Assembly (NCBI GenBank): GCA_051294375.1
Contig: CM119268.1
Span: 13,899,037-13,963,036 of the forward strand
Origin: Paraspadella gotoi
Lineage: Eukaryota; Chaetognatha
Direction of reading: 5' to 3'
DNA: 64,000 nt
Part shown: positions 1-11,335 of the stretch, one piece after another
Numbering within the stretch: the stretch's first letter is position 1
Layout of the letters: every line of letters begins with the position of its first letter
Made by a program: the position numbers and the translations under genes
The notes under the pieces: generated by a model
Databases searched by the model: none
What the model was told of the DNA's origin: nothing
Seen by the model: only the letters and a program-made list of their open reading frames with translations

Positions 1-530
1 GTAGAAGTAAACCGATAGTAATGATATCTATACATAAAAAATGAGTGAGTCTTATCTTTAAGTATCTCTTTTAAAAATATTAAAATCTTTTCGCGTTTCA
101 ATTTGGTAAATTTTTCCTAGTAGCGGGTTTTAAAATGGTCACGCTGTAGTAGTTCATATCAGATAACGAGGAAATAGTAAAAGCTGACGGAATTTTTTTT
201 TTTTTCAATCGAACCAAAGTTCTACGGAATCGTTTTGTCCTTTGAACCCGCAGACGAGTCCTTCGGTCCTTGAAATCTGCCCACCTCTCTTAAAGAGGAT
301 CTTCAATGAGGCCACTTCCCTCTTCCCGATAATTTCAAGATTTCATTTTTTTCCTCTATTAATTGAAGTTGGACTTTGAATTTCCATTTTAATCCCTTCT
401 ACCTGCGCATTTAATCGAACTTCATAGCTTCACTTTTTTTTTCGACAAAGAAGGACATAGTTTGTGACGATGACATAGAAAAGGTTCCGACCCTTACATC
501 AGTCGCCTTCCTTTTCCAACAAGCAACGTC
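1..530. other. Upstream region of the FAM20C gene, no gene seen
   Basis: This is AT-rich sequence with no open reading frame I can support. It ends directly at the ATG of FAM20C exon 1. The promoter and any 5' untranslated exon presumably lie here, but I see no clear TATA box or initiator that I would defend. Confidence 0.5.
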
Positions 531-1091
531 ATGAAGTGGCGCGCCCGCGTTTTGACGCTCGTGGCGACGGCGGGCGTCTTTTGCTTCGTTCTCTCTCTCC
601 TCGTCTTGCAGCACGAGCTCATGCGACCGGAAAGGGATCGCGGCAAAAACACGAACCGCAACGACATTCGAATCCAGCTACGTTTGGACGGCAATCGCGA
701 CGACAATAACAACAACGACGACAAAATGAGCGACTCCTCGCGACAGACACGAACTTCGGAAGATGGCGCCAAAAAAGAAAAAGCCAACGAGAGCGACGCC
801 TTGCGGATTCGTGTCGAGGAGAAAAAGGTGGATAAAGCCGCTAAGAAAACTGAAAGTGCAAAGGGCGCTGGCGGCGGCGAAGGCGGCGGCGGAGATGGTG
901 CCGGAGACGGCGGCGGAAACGACGAAGGCGGCGCTGACGGCGGTGCGGTTGAAAGGGGCGACCGACTCGGCGGCGGCGTGGAGGTTGTTGCGAATGCGAG
1001 AATCATTAAATCGAGAAAGAAAAAGGAAGAGGCTGAACGAGCGGAGGCGGAAGACGAGAATGTGGACGTCACCAAAGAAGAACAAATTAAG
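531..1091 (+). CDS. FAM20C: FAM20C exon 1: signal anchor and luminal stalk
   Basis: The exon opens with [20 protein letters not shown], basic residues then a hydrophobic stretch ending before LQHELM. This is a type II Golgi signal anchor or signal peptide. The rest is low-complexity Asp/Asn/Lys/Gly-rich stalk, poorly conserved in this family. The donor is AAG|gtgact at phase 0, which matches the next acceptor. Reading on would meet a stop at 1122-1124. Confidence 0.85.
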
Positions 1092-2196
1092 GTGACTGAC
1101 ATTAAAAGAGTTTTTTTGCATTAATTACTAACTGGTTTTTTCGTTTTTGTTTCTTCTTATAAACGCTTATCCCACGTGAATAAAGTTCTTTGATTCTATA
1201 TGACGTCGATTAACGCGAAAACCGGTTGTCATGCGTCGTTATGTCGTCGTCATGTAACCAAGATGTCGCTCTTATGTCGAAGCGATGTTGCTGTGATGTC
1301 GGAAGGAAGTCGGCCCGATGTCTCTGTGTTCTCGCCTTGTTGTCGCCTAAATATCGCAATTATTTCGTCCTTTGATTATTTGAATTCTACCCATTCTCGA
1401 TATCCCGCTGTTCGCTTCTCGTAATCGTTGCTCTTTCGTTTACGATTTCGTTTGTCCTTAAATGAGAGTTTTCTTGGCTCAAAATAGTAGTTAGCCATAT
1501 TTATTGCTCGGACAACGACAACTTGCAAAACTTTCTTTATTTTTATCTCATAAGTATAATTTGGCGGCTTTTACGGTAAATAATTTTACAGTCANNNNNN
1601 NNNNACGACAACTTACAAAACTTTCTTTATTTTTATCTCAAAAATATAATTTGGCAACTTTTACGGTTAATAATTTTACAGTCACTGAACTCTGTGAAGA
1701 GAGTGCGATGTCCTCAGTCCTCACCTAATAAAATGAAGGGAAAAAGATTATATCAAAAAATTCTTATCAAATTTTTCACTCTTAAAACTTTAACGTTATT
1801 TTTAAATTTCTGCTTTTATTTATTTTTTTAATTTATTTTCTCATATTCTTATTTCATCTTAGAATACAACAAATTTTGATCAAGCTTTTTCGTTTAAAAA
1901 AAACTGTGGACTGACCGTATTTGTTCCCCAATCTAATTTAATTACAATTCCTCCTCTTTCCCAAGTAGAGTATTTAACCGATAACAACTTTTTAATAACG
2001 ATTAATAATAGCCGAAATAATTAGTCCGACTTCGTTATTCTCGTCGTCGCCGTCACAGTCGCCTAAAATCGTCTCCATTTTACGGTCCACCGCGCATTTC
2101 GGGCCTCGAGTAAAAGTGACTCGGTAAAATAATTCAATTTTCCGTTAAGAGTTTAAACCACCAATTTTCGGATTTCATTTCTCTCTCTTTCTCTTT

Positions 2197-2267
<71 letters not shown>

Positions 2268-2394
2268 TCTCACTATATTCCGCTTCAGCGAAAAATCCCG
2301 TAATTATCCTCTCAAGCTTGGGTGCAATTAACCAGTTTTTGATTTATCCGAACGTGTATTTATTTCGGCGGGAGATATAATCACTTCACTCTCA

Positions 2395-2464
<70 letters not shown>

Positions 2465-5400
2465 ATCGTTTCTTTCTGGGAGAAATAATCGCTTCTTATC
2501 TTTCGAGGAATTTTCTTCTGTTTGCAATTCGTTTATTTTGACTGCGAGGTCGACGCTTCAGAGACGGTGACAGAAATTTGAAGTTTCCCTCGGAATACGG
2601 CATTGAAAAATCGGATCGCGAAAATGTAAAACGTTAGAAAAAATAGAGTTTGAGTTTGAGAAGAACTTTCGACCGATGTCACGTCGGTTTTCTTTGCGAT
2701 TTAATCACCGGGGGAAAAAAAAGTCGCTTCAATTCAGTTGACAGATTTATTCCGAAGACCAGGGGTCAATGAACTTTTCCCTATGTACTTATTTCATGAT
2801 CCCGCTAAATTCAAGCTAAAATTCCACCCCTTCTTGAACACCACATCCCTGTCAGACCTTCGCACGCCGCCAACTCCGCCTGGAGGCGACGGAGCGCCGT
2901 CGAAGCCAATCGACGCCGCTCCTGACCGACGCCGAGTTTCAAGCGCTCAAGATCGGTCTCGATGTCGCCGACTCTAACGAAGAAAGCGGGGCCGGTGTGG
3001 CACCACGCCACTCCCGCGTCCCCACCCACATTCTCCTCCCCCCTTCCCCATCCACCCTACTTCCCGACGCCGCTCACGGTCTCCCTCTTCTTCGTAAGGA
3101 GATGCGGCGTCGTTTCGAAATCCGGCGTCGTCGAACGAGACGGAAAAAGGGCGCCGGTGAGACGAGGGCTTTCTCTCTCTTACTCTCTCTCTTTCTCAGT
3201 CTCACTTGCTCTATAATTAACTTATTGCCGATAATTAAGAGTTTATTTTCTCGTCGAGTCAAACACAACGAAAACATTGACAGAGACAGATACAGAGAAG
3301 GAGACGGAAAGATTGACGGAGACACCTGAAGCCTATAGAAAGATTTAAATGCTTTTTTTTCGACCAATTATTTACTTCTGAAAAAAAAAGTAAATTAGGC
3401 GTTTTTTCCATTTTTTATTTATTTCATTTCGCGAGCGAAAGTGGTTTGCATTCATTTTTCACGAGAGTTTACGTCAACAACGTCTAAAATTAGATATTTC
3501 CATTTCGTTCCGTATTCATTTAATTTCCTCTTAAAATTAAATTCCATTTCATTTTCATCTTTCCATTTCCAGCTTCGAGTTCGAGAGCGACGCCGGAATC
3601 GACGCCGTTCGAAAGATTCCACGCCGCAATCACGCGCTTCGCCCTCTATCGAGAATCTGACGCCAACGTTGACGTCATGTTGGCGCGGATGGCGTCGGCG
3701 CCGGTGTATGAGGCGAGGATGAAGTCCGGAGGGACGCAGATGAAGTTCGTTTTGACGTGAGTCGAGAAAGAAGCGTCCTTGTTTTAGTTTCGTTTTATTT
3801 TTTTTTAATTTTTTGTTTTTTGTTTTTGTTGTCAATACTTTGGTTCTCCGTTTTCATAACTGCTTGTCGTTGTTTCCTTCAGCTTCACAGTTTTTTTTTT
3901 TGACACTGTTTGTTTTTTCGGTTAACATTGATATTTTATTTATTATTGATTTTTATTTTTTTAATTACAATGACCACCCCCCCAACACCTCTCCAGCTTC
4001 TCCGACGGCGCCACCGCCCTTCTCAAACCCCAACGCGTCGCCCGCGACTACGAGACGCCGCCCGACGCCTTCTACTTCGTGGATCTCGAGCGCCACCACG
4101 CGGAGATCGCCGCCTTTCACTTGGACCGCTTGCTGGGGCTGAGGCGGGTCCCGCCCAACGTGGGCCGGATGATGAACATGACGGTTGACTTGCTGGAGCC
4201 GGGTTAGACGAGGCGCGGGATTTTCTAGAGCCTCCTTAGAGGGGCGGGATAGATGGGGCGGGATTTGCTGGAAAAGGGTAACAGGATCAGGGAAAATGAT
4301 GCCATTTAAATGGCGCAGATCAGACGGAGGTGGGATCGATAATTAACTCCCTATATCCAATCCCAGGTGACGTCAAGATGACGAAAAAGTTTTTCACTTC
4401 CCCCGCGGGAAATCTCTGCATGACGGGCTCCTGCTCTTACTACTGCGACACCGCCCACGCCATCTGCGGCAAGCCCGACGGCGTTGAGGCCTCTCTGGCC
4501 GTCTTTCTGCCAAAGGGAGAGGTTGAGCCGAGGTGGGTCGGGGGCAGAGCTGAATTTTTTTCTTTCGTATCTTTTGAATGTTATCTAACTTCCTTTTCTC
4601 GCTTAGACACGTCTGGCGTCACCCGTGGCGGCGGAGTTACAACAAACACCGGAAGGCCGCGTGGGAGACGGACGACGCCTACTGCGAGCGCGTGCGGGCC
4701 ACACCCCCTTACGACGCCGGCCGTCGACTACTCGATCTCATGGACATGGCCGTCTTCGACTTCTTGCAGGGAAACATGGACAGGCATCATTACGAAACGT
4801 TTCAGGTGTGATAGTCAAGTTTAAGAAGGCCGTATTCTTTTGTTTTTATATCGAGGCAATAGAGGTCGGTAAGATTCGTTCTAATTTTTGAAGCGTCGAA
4901 AAAAAACAAATGATTTCAAGATTTCAACGAAAGTTCTATTAACTGAAAACATACCTTGATAAACTTAATAAAAATATCGAAAACTCGGTATAAAATAATA
5001 GTAAATATGTAAATGAATTGATTACGATCGTTAAATAAATGATTCCTCTCCAGTCATTCGGAAACGACACATTCCCCATCCACCTCGACAACGGGCGCGC
5101 CTTTGGCAAACATCATCGCGACGAGGTCTCCATCTTGGCGCCGATCATCCAGTGCTGCCACATCCGAAGGTCAACCCTCCAATCGCTCGTGCGGCTGCAC
5201 GGCGACCGCGGAGGCGACGGTCGGGGTAATAAAAGGAGGAAACGATTTAGGATGATTGAATTTTTATTCTTGAATCCATTCTTAACTCCGTTTTCCACGT
5301 CCCACTTCAGCCCCTCTCTCAAAACTGTCCACCCTGATGCAAAAGAGTCTCTCCACCGACCCCCTCGCCCCCATCCTCGTCGACGGGCACTTAAAGGCCC

Positions 5401-5492
5401 TGGACCGGCGGGTCCGCGTCGTCCTCAAGGTCGTCGTCGACTGCATCAGCGACTTCGGTTGGGCCAACGTCGTCCTCGACGACGGACTGTGA
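531..5492 (+). CDS. FAM20C: FAM20C-type secretory pathway protein kinase, complete 8-exon gene
   Basis: FAM20C-family kinases phosphorylate secreted proteins (Ser-x-Glu sites) in the Golgi lumen. The spliced model joins 531-1091, 2737-2994 (end uncertain), 3573-3756, 3997-4202, 4367-4532, 4607-4805, 5054-5225 and 5311-5492, with GT-AG introns and consistent phases, giving about 642 residues against about 584 in human FAM20C. A signal anchor of roughly residues 5-26 is followed by an acidic and Gly-rich stalk. Family landmarks are all present: [17 protein letters not shown] with the nucleotide-binding Lys (4025-4027); [13 protein letters not shown] with the metal-binding Glu (4103-4105); CSYYC and AICGKPDG cysteines; [16 protein letters not shown] with the catalytic Asp (4779-4781); [10 protein letters not shown] with the DFG-like Asp (5087-5089); [10 protein letters not shown]; and a late Cys in [10 protein letters not shown]. 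Catalytic residues are intact, so an active kinase is expected. MKSGGTQ and CGKPDG favour FAM20C over FAM20B. One frame discontinuity lies in exon 2. Confidence 0.93.
1510..1684 (+). repeat. Tandem pair of an approximately 80-bp unit split by a 10-N gap
   Basis: The stretches 1513-1594 and 1605-1684 are the same sequence with a few substitutions. Both run from gacaactt(g/a)caaaactttc to ttttacagtca. They flank a run of exactly 10 N (1595-1604) in FAM20C intron 1. This may be a true tandem repeat or the same bases placed on both sides of an assembly join. Confidence 0.8.
2179..2271. repeat. (CT)n microsatellite
   Basis: CT-rich tract in FAM20C intron 1. Confidence 0.97.
2391..2463. repeat. 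(CT)n microsatellite
   Basis: Second long CT tract in FAM20C intron 1, about 120 bp after the first. Confidence 0.97.
2737..2994 (+). CDS. FAM20C: FAM20C exon 2, with an internal frame discontinuity
   Basis: The acceptor ttcaattcag|TTG gives [20 protein letters not shown] in phase 0 with exon 1. From about 2,900 the family-like reading [20 protein letters not shown] lies in another frame. It resembles the PPLTEED segment before the kinase core. One base missing (or two extra) between about 2,860 and 2,920 would join the two. The donor at 2995 (gtgtgg) gives the phase 1 required by exon 3. A stronger donor after 3156 (gtgaga) gives the same phase and a longer exon. Confidence 0.6.
3573..3756 (+). 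CDS. FAM20C: FAM20C exon 3: start of kinase domain
   Basis: The exon is flanked by tttccag and GTGAGT. It encodes [18 protein letters not shown] and then [18 protein letters not shown], matching the INRYELY and MKSGGTQ blocks at the start of the FAM20 kinase fold (glycine-rich loop equivalent). Confidence 0.93.
3997..4202 (+). CDS. FAM20C: FAM20C exon 4: nucleotide- and metal-binding residues
   Basis: The acceptor is ctccag and the donor gttaga. The exon encodes [20 protein letters not shown], then [20 protein letters not shown] and [20 protein letters not shown]. It holds the Lys of ALLKPQR and the Glu of HHAEIAAF, which bind nucleotide and metal in this family. Confidence 0.95.
4367..4532 (+). 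CDS. FAM20C: FAM20C exon 5: cysteine-rich insertion
   Basis: The exon encodes [20 protein letters not shown] followed by [20 protein letters not shown] and FLPKGEVEP. The cysteine spacing C..C...C....C matches the disulphide-bonded region of FAM20C. Phase 1 in, phase 2 out. Confidence 0.95.
4607..4805 (+). CDS. FAM20C: FAM20C exon 6: catalytic aspartate
   Basis: The exon encodes [40 protein letters not shown] and [20 protein letters not shown]. The Asp in [10 protein letters not shown] at 4779-4781 is the family's catalytic base. The donor CAG|gtgtga is at phase 0. Confidence 0.95.
5054..5225 (+). CDS. FAM20C: FAM20C exon 7: DFG-like metal-binding motif
   Basis: The acceptor is ctctccag. 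The exon encodes [40 protein letters not shown] and [16 protein letters not shown]. The Asp of HLDNG (5087-5089) is the second metal ligand. The donor G|gtaata at phase 1 joins exon 8 as GCC. Confidence 0.94.
5311..5492 (+). CDS. FAM20C: FAM20C exon 8: C-terminal helix and stop
   Basis: The acceptor is cacttcag. The exon encodes [20 protein letters not shown], then [20 protein letters not shown] and [19 protein letters not shown], and stops at TGA 5490-5492. This is the C-terminal HLEALDRRLRVVLK region of the family, including its last conserved Cys. Confidence 0.93.
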
Positions 5493-6318
5493 AGGGCGGT
5501 GCGTGGACGGAGTGTTTGGGGGGAGAGTGCCTGAAGTGGTCCCGCGAGCGCGCAGGGTTGAGAAAGAAATAAGTCACGTCTCTTAAGAAGTTCAAAGCGT
5601 CGGCGAAACGTTGATACGCGTGACCAAAGAGTTGAGAATTTCTTTTTAAAAATATCCTTCATTTTCGATAATAGTTTCTGCTGTTGTCGTTGTTGTTGTT
5701 TCTCAATTGATAATTTGTCTTTCAATCTTGAATTTGTTCGAACGACAGAAGCCAAAGGTTTCTTCGATTATTTTAAAGAGAGTAATTAATAATGATGGTT
5801 GAACCCGTTTATTTTGACGGCAAGGAACTCCCTTGGCCTTAAATTTTTACAAACAAACAATTTCCAAAGATGACGAAACAGTCCCCCAAGCCAAAGACTT
5901 ATTTGACATTTTTCAACTGTTTCCGATTTCAAAATTAAATTATTTATTTATATACCGACTTTCTTTGTCTTTAGCATTAATTCGCACTTTTTTAATAATT
6001 TTATAATACAATTTTTTCGAACGATGTTGATACTTTAGTTTTTTTTATTTTGTACAATTATTAGTTAAATATATATATATATATATACGTATTTACAATC
6101 AAAATAAAATTCCTGAGGACGCCAAGTCGGTCTCGAATAGGAGCCTAACGCAGCACGTTCTGTGTTCATTCCCGATAAACTTACCTCTAGGAAAATTTTA
6201 ATAGTAGTAGACTAGTAGTACTACTATTAGGTGGCGACCACTGAGAGCTATAACGAATAAAAACTACCGTCGACGTTATAACTTATAACTTAATACGTTG
6301 AAACTATTATGAATCGAA

Positions 6319-6365
6319 AGTATGTATGTATGTATGTATGTATGTATGTATGTATGTATGTATGT
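6319..6365. repeat. (TATG)n microsatellite
   Basis: About eleven uninterrupted copies of a 4-bp unit. Confidence 0.97.
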
Positions 6366-7228
6366 CCAATTTTCAAAAGTCAGAACAAATACATGTACAA
6401 TACAAATGAAAATAAAGACGAAGTCTTATCAACAACGATTTGATTTGTACTTTGTATATATCGGTATATACTAAGTACAAGAAATGTTTTGATCAGTGTC
6501 GACTCTCCACTGTCGCAACCTAAAAAAAAAAACAGCCACAACATTTCTCACCTTTTCTCTTTGGAACTGGATCGGTGAGCGAAGGTTATTCACGAGTTTC
6601 TCACCGTGAGACGAGATTATTTATCCATCACGAAAAGAGGAAATTCGTCGGAATCTCGTGGGATTTTGACCCGGGCGAATTTAGGAGGGAATCGGGTGAA
6701 TGTGAATGAATGAAAATAAGGGAGGTAAGGAGGAAAGGGAAATGGGGAAGAAAGGAGGAAAGGAAAATGGGGAGGAAAGGAGAAAAGAAAAATAGGGTCA
6801 AAAGGAGGAAAGGGAAATAGGGAGGAAAGGAGAAAAAAAATGGGGAGAAAAGGAGAAAANNNNNNNNNNGAGAGATTTTAGGTGAAAAAGAGATAAAACA
6901 ATTAATATGATGATATATTGTCAAAAATTTTTAATTCAGAGAGTTAAAGAATAAGAGAGTGTAAAAGAAAGAAACACTGAGATATAGATCGGGGGAGAGA
7001 AAGAGAGAGAAAGAGAGAGACAGACTCCACTAAAAAGCAAACGGCCGGAGCGAGACAGAGCGACGAAGAGACAGAGTCACGTAAACCCATTTAAACTCTT
7101 GACATTCTTGGCGCCGCGCCGCCAGGGAAGCGGTGCCCAGACGATCGAGAAAAAACGCCGGGCGGCGTCGTCTCGACCAAATATCGGCGCCAAATTGTTT
7201 ACGACCGACAGATGCCGGACGTGGAAGA

Positions 7229-7241
7229 AGAGTAGAGAGAG

Positions 7242-7297
<56 letters not shown>

Positions 7298-7302
7298 AGA
7301 AG
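7229..7302. repeat. (GA)n microsatellite
   Basis: Interrupted GA tract. Confidence 0.95.
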
Positions 7303-7499
7303 CTAAAAAAAACTGGGGGGATGGGGGGGTAAAGGGTTCGACGCCGCGGGAGGGGCGCGCCTCTTTGAAGAGCGACGCCGAATCTGGCGTCTCTTTGATG
7401 ATGATCTTCAATTTGTCAGTCGACGACCCGTACGCAGACAGATGGACGGGGAGAGAGAAGAAAGAAAAAAGGATGGAGTCGACGGGCGGCAGAAAAGGG

Positions 7500-7600
7500 G
7501 GAGAGAGAGAGAGAGAGGAGAGAGAGGAGAAGAGAAGGAGAGGAGAGAGAGAGAGAGAGAGAGAGAGCAAGAGAGAGAGAGAAGAAGAGAGTAGAGAGAG
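7500..7600. repeat. (GA)n microsatellite
   Basis: Interrupted GA tract, purine-rich on the + strand. Confidence 0.95.
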
Positions 7601-8189
7601 ATAAGAATATTTAAAAATTACAAAAAATCTATTAGAGTTGATGGATGAACTGAATGAGAGGATTGAGACGAAAAAAAAAAACGAGTATCAGACGACGACG
7701 ACAGACGCACGACAGACGACGACGACGACGACGACGAAGTTTGAAAAAAAAAAACTCCCTTGTTATTCTCGCGAGAAACAGAATTCTCCCGCTGGCGCGA
7801 GAGTTGAGCAACAGGCGCTAACGCCGCAGACGACGCCCGCCTGCGACACAGACTATACCTGCTACATCAGAGAAGTGGCGAGCGCTGACGGGCGACGCCG
7901 CCAGCGATAACCCTAATGACGTTAATGGCGCCCGGCGCCATCAACCATTCTTCGACGCCCTCACGCGGAAAAGGCGGAGACGACCAAAGTTTTTCCTTCT
8001 CTCGAGATTCTGCGATGGTTTTCTCTCTCCGTCTCTTTTTTCAATCTCGAGGAAAAAAAAAAAGCAAGGACAGGTTTTCGTTTTAAAAATTCATGAAATT
8101 CAGATCGTCGCTGTTCTTTTCGAGGCCAAGCGGGAGAATTAATGGGACTCGCTCTCGCTTTCACATTTTGTTTGAGTGAAATAGAAGGA

Positions 8190-8211
8190 GGGAATGGAGA
8201 GGAGAGAGAAG

Positions 8212-8242
<31 letters not shown>

Positions 8243-11200
8243 GAGAGAGAAGAGAGAAGAAGAGAGAGAGAGGAGAGAGAAGAGAGAGTCCAATGGGCCC
8301 CGAGTGGATCCCGGGTGGGAAATATTAGCCCATTGGGCCCCAATCTGGGGCAATTTTGGCAAATGGGCCCAAAGTCGAGGGTTGGCAAATGGAGGGGAAA
8401 TTGGCGTCCTGGGGAGTAGAGTGTGCCGGGCCGACATGTTAGAACGCCGTCGTCGGGAAATGAACGCCCGGTCCGAACGAAATGAACCCCGCCCCGGTCG
8501 GTCCGAATGAACGGCCCCCGGGTTAATGGCGGCCTGTCTTGGCCGGACCCTCCAACGTTTCTTTGTCTTGCCTTCATATAGTGTCACAGTGTCCGAGGTC
8601 CAAAAAATTTTTTCGGGCCTCGTCAAAACCATTTCCCTGTTCGGAGCGCTTTTCCCGAATTTATAACCTGGAACAAGTTCTTCTATCTTGTCATTACACA
8701 CCTTGCTAATTTCGTTTTTTTTGTAATTTTTCCCCTTAAGATTCCTGTCCTCTCCGTTTGACCCTAATTCAATCATTACAAAAGAAGTCCAATGCCCGGC
8801 CCATGTTCAAACCAATTCGGATTTAAGTATTTAGGATTTTTTAGGTTTAAACGAATTAGGTTAGAACTTAGAATTGGGAATTAGGTTAAAGAATTAGAGA
8901 TGAAGGGATTAAGGGTTAGTTTTAGGTTTAGGAAATTACGGTATGGGTCCTGGTAATAGATTAGGGGTTAAAGTTTAGGGATTAAAGGAACAGAATTGGG
9001 GCGAGAAAGAGTTATCTCTTTAAAGTGAGATCAGGTTTTCTTCAAATAAAGTTTCGGAACATCACCGGTCATCGTCGTCCAGTTTCGGTCGTCATCGGTC
9101 TTCCATCGTCCGTCCGTCGATTATGACCTTTGTAACCGGATAAAATTGTCATTGTCTTATCTTTCCCTTAGTTACGTTCCCCATAATCATTTTCTGTCAC
9201 GTTCCCCTTAATCTCAATTCTCCCGATTTCCTTTGTCCGGGGCCGTCCCTTATGTCTCGATATACTTTCCCGAGTTCCCCTCTCGTCCACGGTCCCTTCC
9301 CCTTCCCCCCGAAAGGGAAAGCAAAAACGTCCGGGGAAAGGTAAACCACGCGAAAACTTTTCCGAGCTTCCCGGTTCGACCGGGGGGAGGCCGGGACTGA
9401 GGAGCCGTCCCCGAGCGGATTCCTAGCCGGAGGAAGAAGAGCGAGACGCCGAAGGAAGAGGAGAAGGGAAAGTGCCAAAGTGGGAGAACGGGAAAGCCCC
9501 GGAAATTTCTAGACGAAAAGTCCCCCCAGGAGAAAAAAAAAGGAAGAAAAGGAATAAAAGAATTATGGGGAAAAAGGAAGGTTCAGGGGAGAAAAAAAAG
9601 GAGGGAAAGAAAGATAGAAGACATATTTCTCTTCGTCTCATTTATTATTTCAAAGGCCGGAGAGAAAAATAGGACAAAAGGAAAAAATCGGAAGCGAAGC
9701 GTGGATGACGTTAAGTTATGAGGGAGAGAGAGAAGGAGAGAAAGAGGAAGGGAGTAGTGAGTAAGCGATAAGACTGAGGGGGGCATTGGGCCGTTGCGAC
9801 GGCTCTATTCCGTCCGGGAAAATTCCGATTTTAAATGATCTCGGGACATGAGAAACAAAATAATCTTTCTAAAATTTGTTCATTCGCTAGGATGTATTTA
9901 GCGGGAATGAAATTCAACCGTGGACAAATTCATATTTCCCTCTTTTTTATATAAGTATGAAACGTAATAAAAACTCTTGACGAACGTGTTAAATGTAAAC
10001 CCAATACCAACTAACTCTAATTGGTTTAACCGACTTTTAAGAATAGAAAGAATTAATCCGTCCGTGACAAAGCGTAAAGCTCAAAAGTCCGTGAAACCAT
10101 CTATCACAGTTATGGCGACCGAATACTTTTAGCTATTTGCCTCTTATACGTTATTTTACATTTACTAAACAACTCATATGGATTATATACAACCGGGCGC
10201 CCACCGAATTTTTTTAACTAATTTTCTGTTTTTTACCAATGGAAAAAAAAAAAAAAATCATCTTCAGGGGGTTCTGCTAAAATTTTACTGAGGAAAAACC
10301 ATTGTATGACCGAAAACCGGACGGACGACGACGAACACGAGGGCGACATTTCAAACGTGGGGCCCGACGAACGCGGCGAAAAAAAACTCCGTTATTTATG
10401 GATCCTCCTATTAATTTCCTTGTCGCTGGAACCAAAGTCTTGCTTCGTCGTCGTCGTCATCGTCCTTCGGCTTTCGTCGTCGACATCGTCATCCCGCCGT
10501 TTTTCCTCCTAGCTCCGAGTATTAATTCGAGCGTTTCATTTCCTTGGCTATCACGACAATCCATATCATACATATCAATCATCATCATGCGAATGAAGGG
10601 CATAGGACATGTTCACACCAGAGGGAGCGTCTCTTTTTTATTTTTTTCTCATTCGTTTTTATGGGAGAATGTATATGTTCTATAGTGGTTTTAAACTTAC
10701 GCTGGGCTGCGGGTCGCGTTGGCGCCGGGCGTCGGTCGTCATCGGTCGCCGCATTATTTCGGCGGCCGCGCGTGGCTTATGGGCCCGTGTATATTGTAGG
10801 AAAGACTGACGTCATGCCACAGTGGGAGAGATTTATTTTTCCCCTAGATTCTTCCCGAGTCCAGTGGGGCTTAACCCTGCGAGGTGGGTGCTTAATGTTT
10901 GGAAATGCGACAACCACGCGGCGGGACGATTCACATGGGCTTGGGAAGTTCATCACTATCCATGGCGCATGCCGTGGCACAATAATGTTTATATCACATA
11001 GCTTTATTAAAAAAATTTAATATCAATTTCATGCATTTTCATACTACACATGGCATGTATAATATGGGGGCAAGAATCTGTCATTAGACAGGGGGCTGTG
11101 TTTGCTGGCTTTTCCCTTCTTTCCTGTGCTTCTTCTCTCTAGAGGCTTCTTCACTTTCCTGGGTCCATGGAAATGGGCTGGGTGTTTTTGTTCTCTTTTT

Positions 11201-11335
11201 GGTTTTTTTTTCTTCTCGATTTCAATTCCAACCCCATGTCATGCCCATTGCGCGGAGACACAAGATTCTCAACTGAGCGACAGTATTCTCGTCCGTCCTC
11301 CCTTCCCCGTCCTCCCCCCGCCTCCGTCATCATGC
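8190..11335 (+). repeat. Error-laden direct copy of 13,758-16,320
   Basis: Starting in a GA tract, this block follows 13,758-16,320 in order, with small insertions every few bases to tens of bases, often extended homopolymers. Anchors include cttctatcttgtcattacac (8,680 and 14,233), ttatctctttaaagtgaga (9,010; compare 14,540) and cgttatttatggatcct (10,391 and 15,795). The error style is that of a single uncorrected long read, not of evolutionary divergence. I see no gene in it. Confidence 0.85.

Larger units (their letters stand above)
5493..8189. other. 3' flank of FAM20C and intergenic microsatellite-rich sequence
   Basis: No supportable gene is present. An AATAAA occurs at 6103-6108 among others, but none can be assigned as the polyadenylation signal. 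The stretch holds a (TATG)n tract, a purine-rich stretch interrupted by a 10-N gap (6860-6869), and GC-rich patches with repeated GGCGCC/GACGCC words near 7,100-7,400 and 7,790-7,940. Confidence 0.6.

Noticed and set aside
7961-8776. 271-codon - strand frame
   Set aside because: It runs through a GA tract and duplicated noisy sequence; the cleaner copy at 13.8-14.3 kb does not preserve it.
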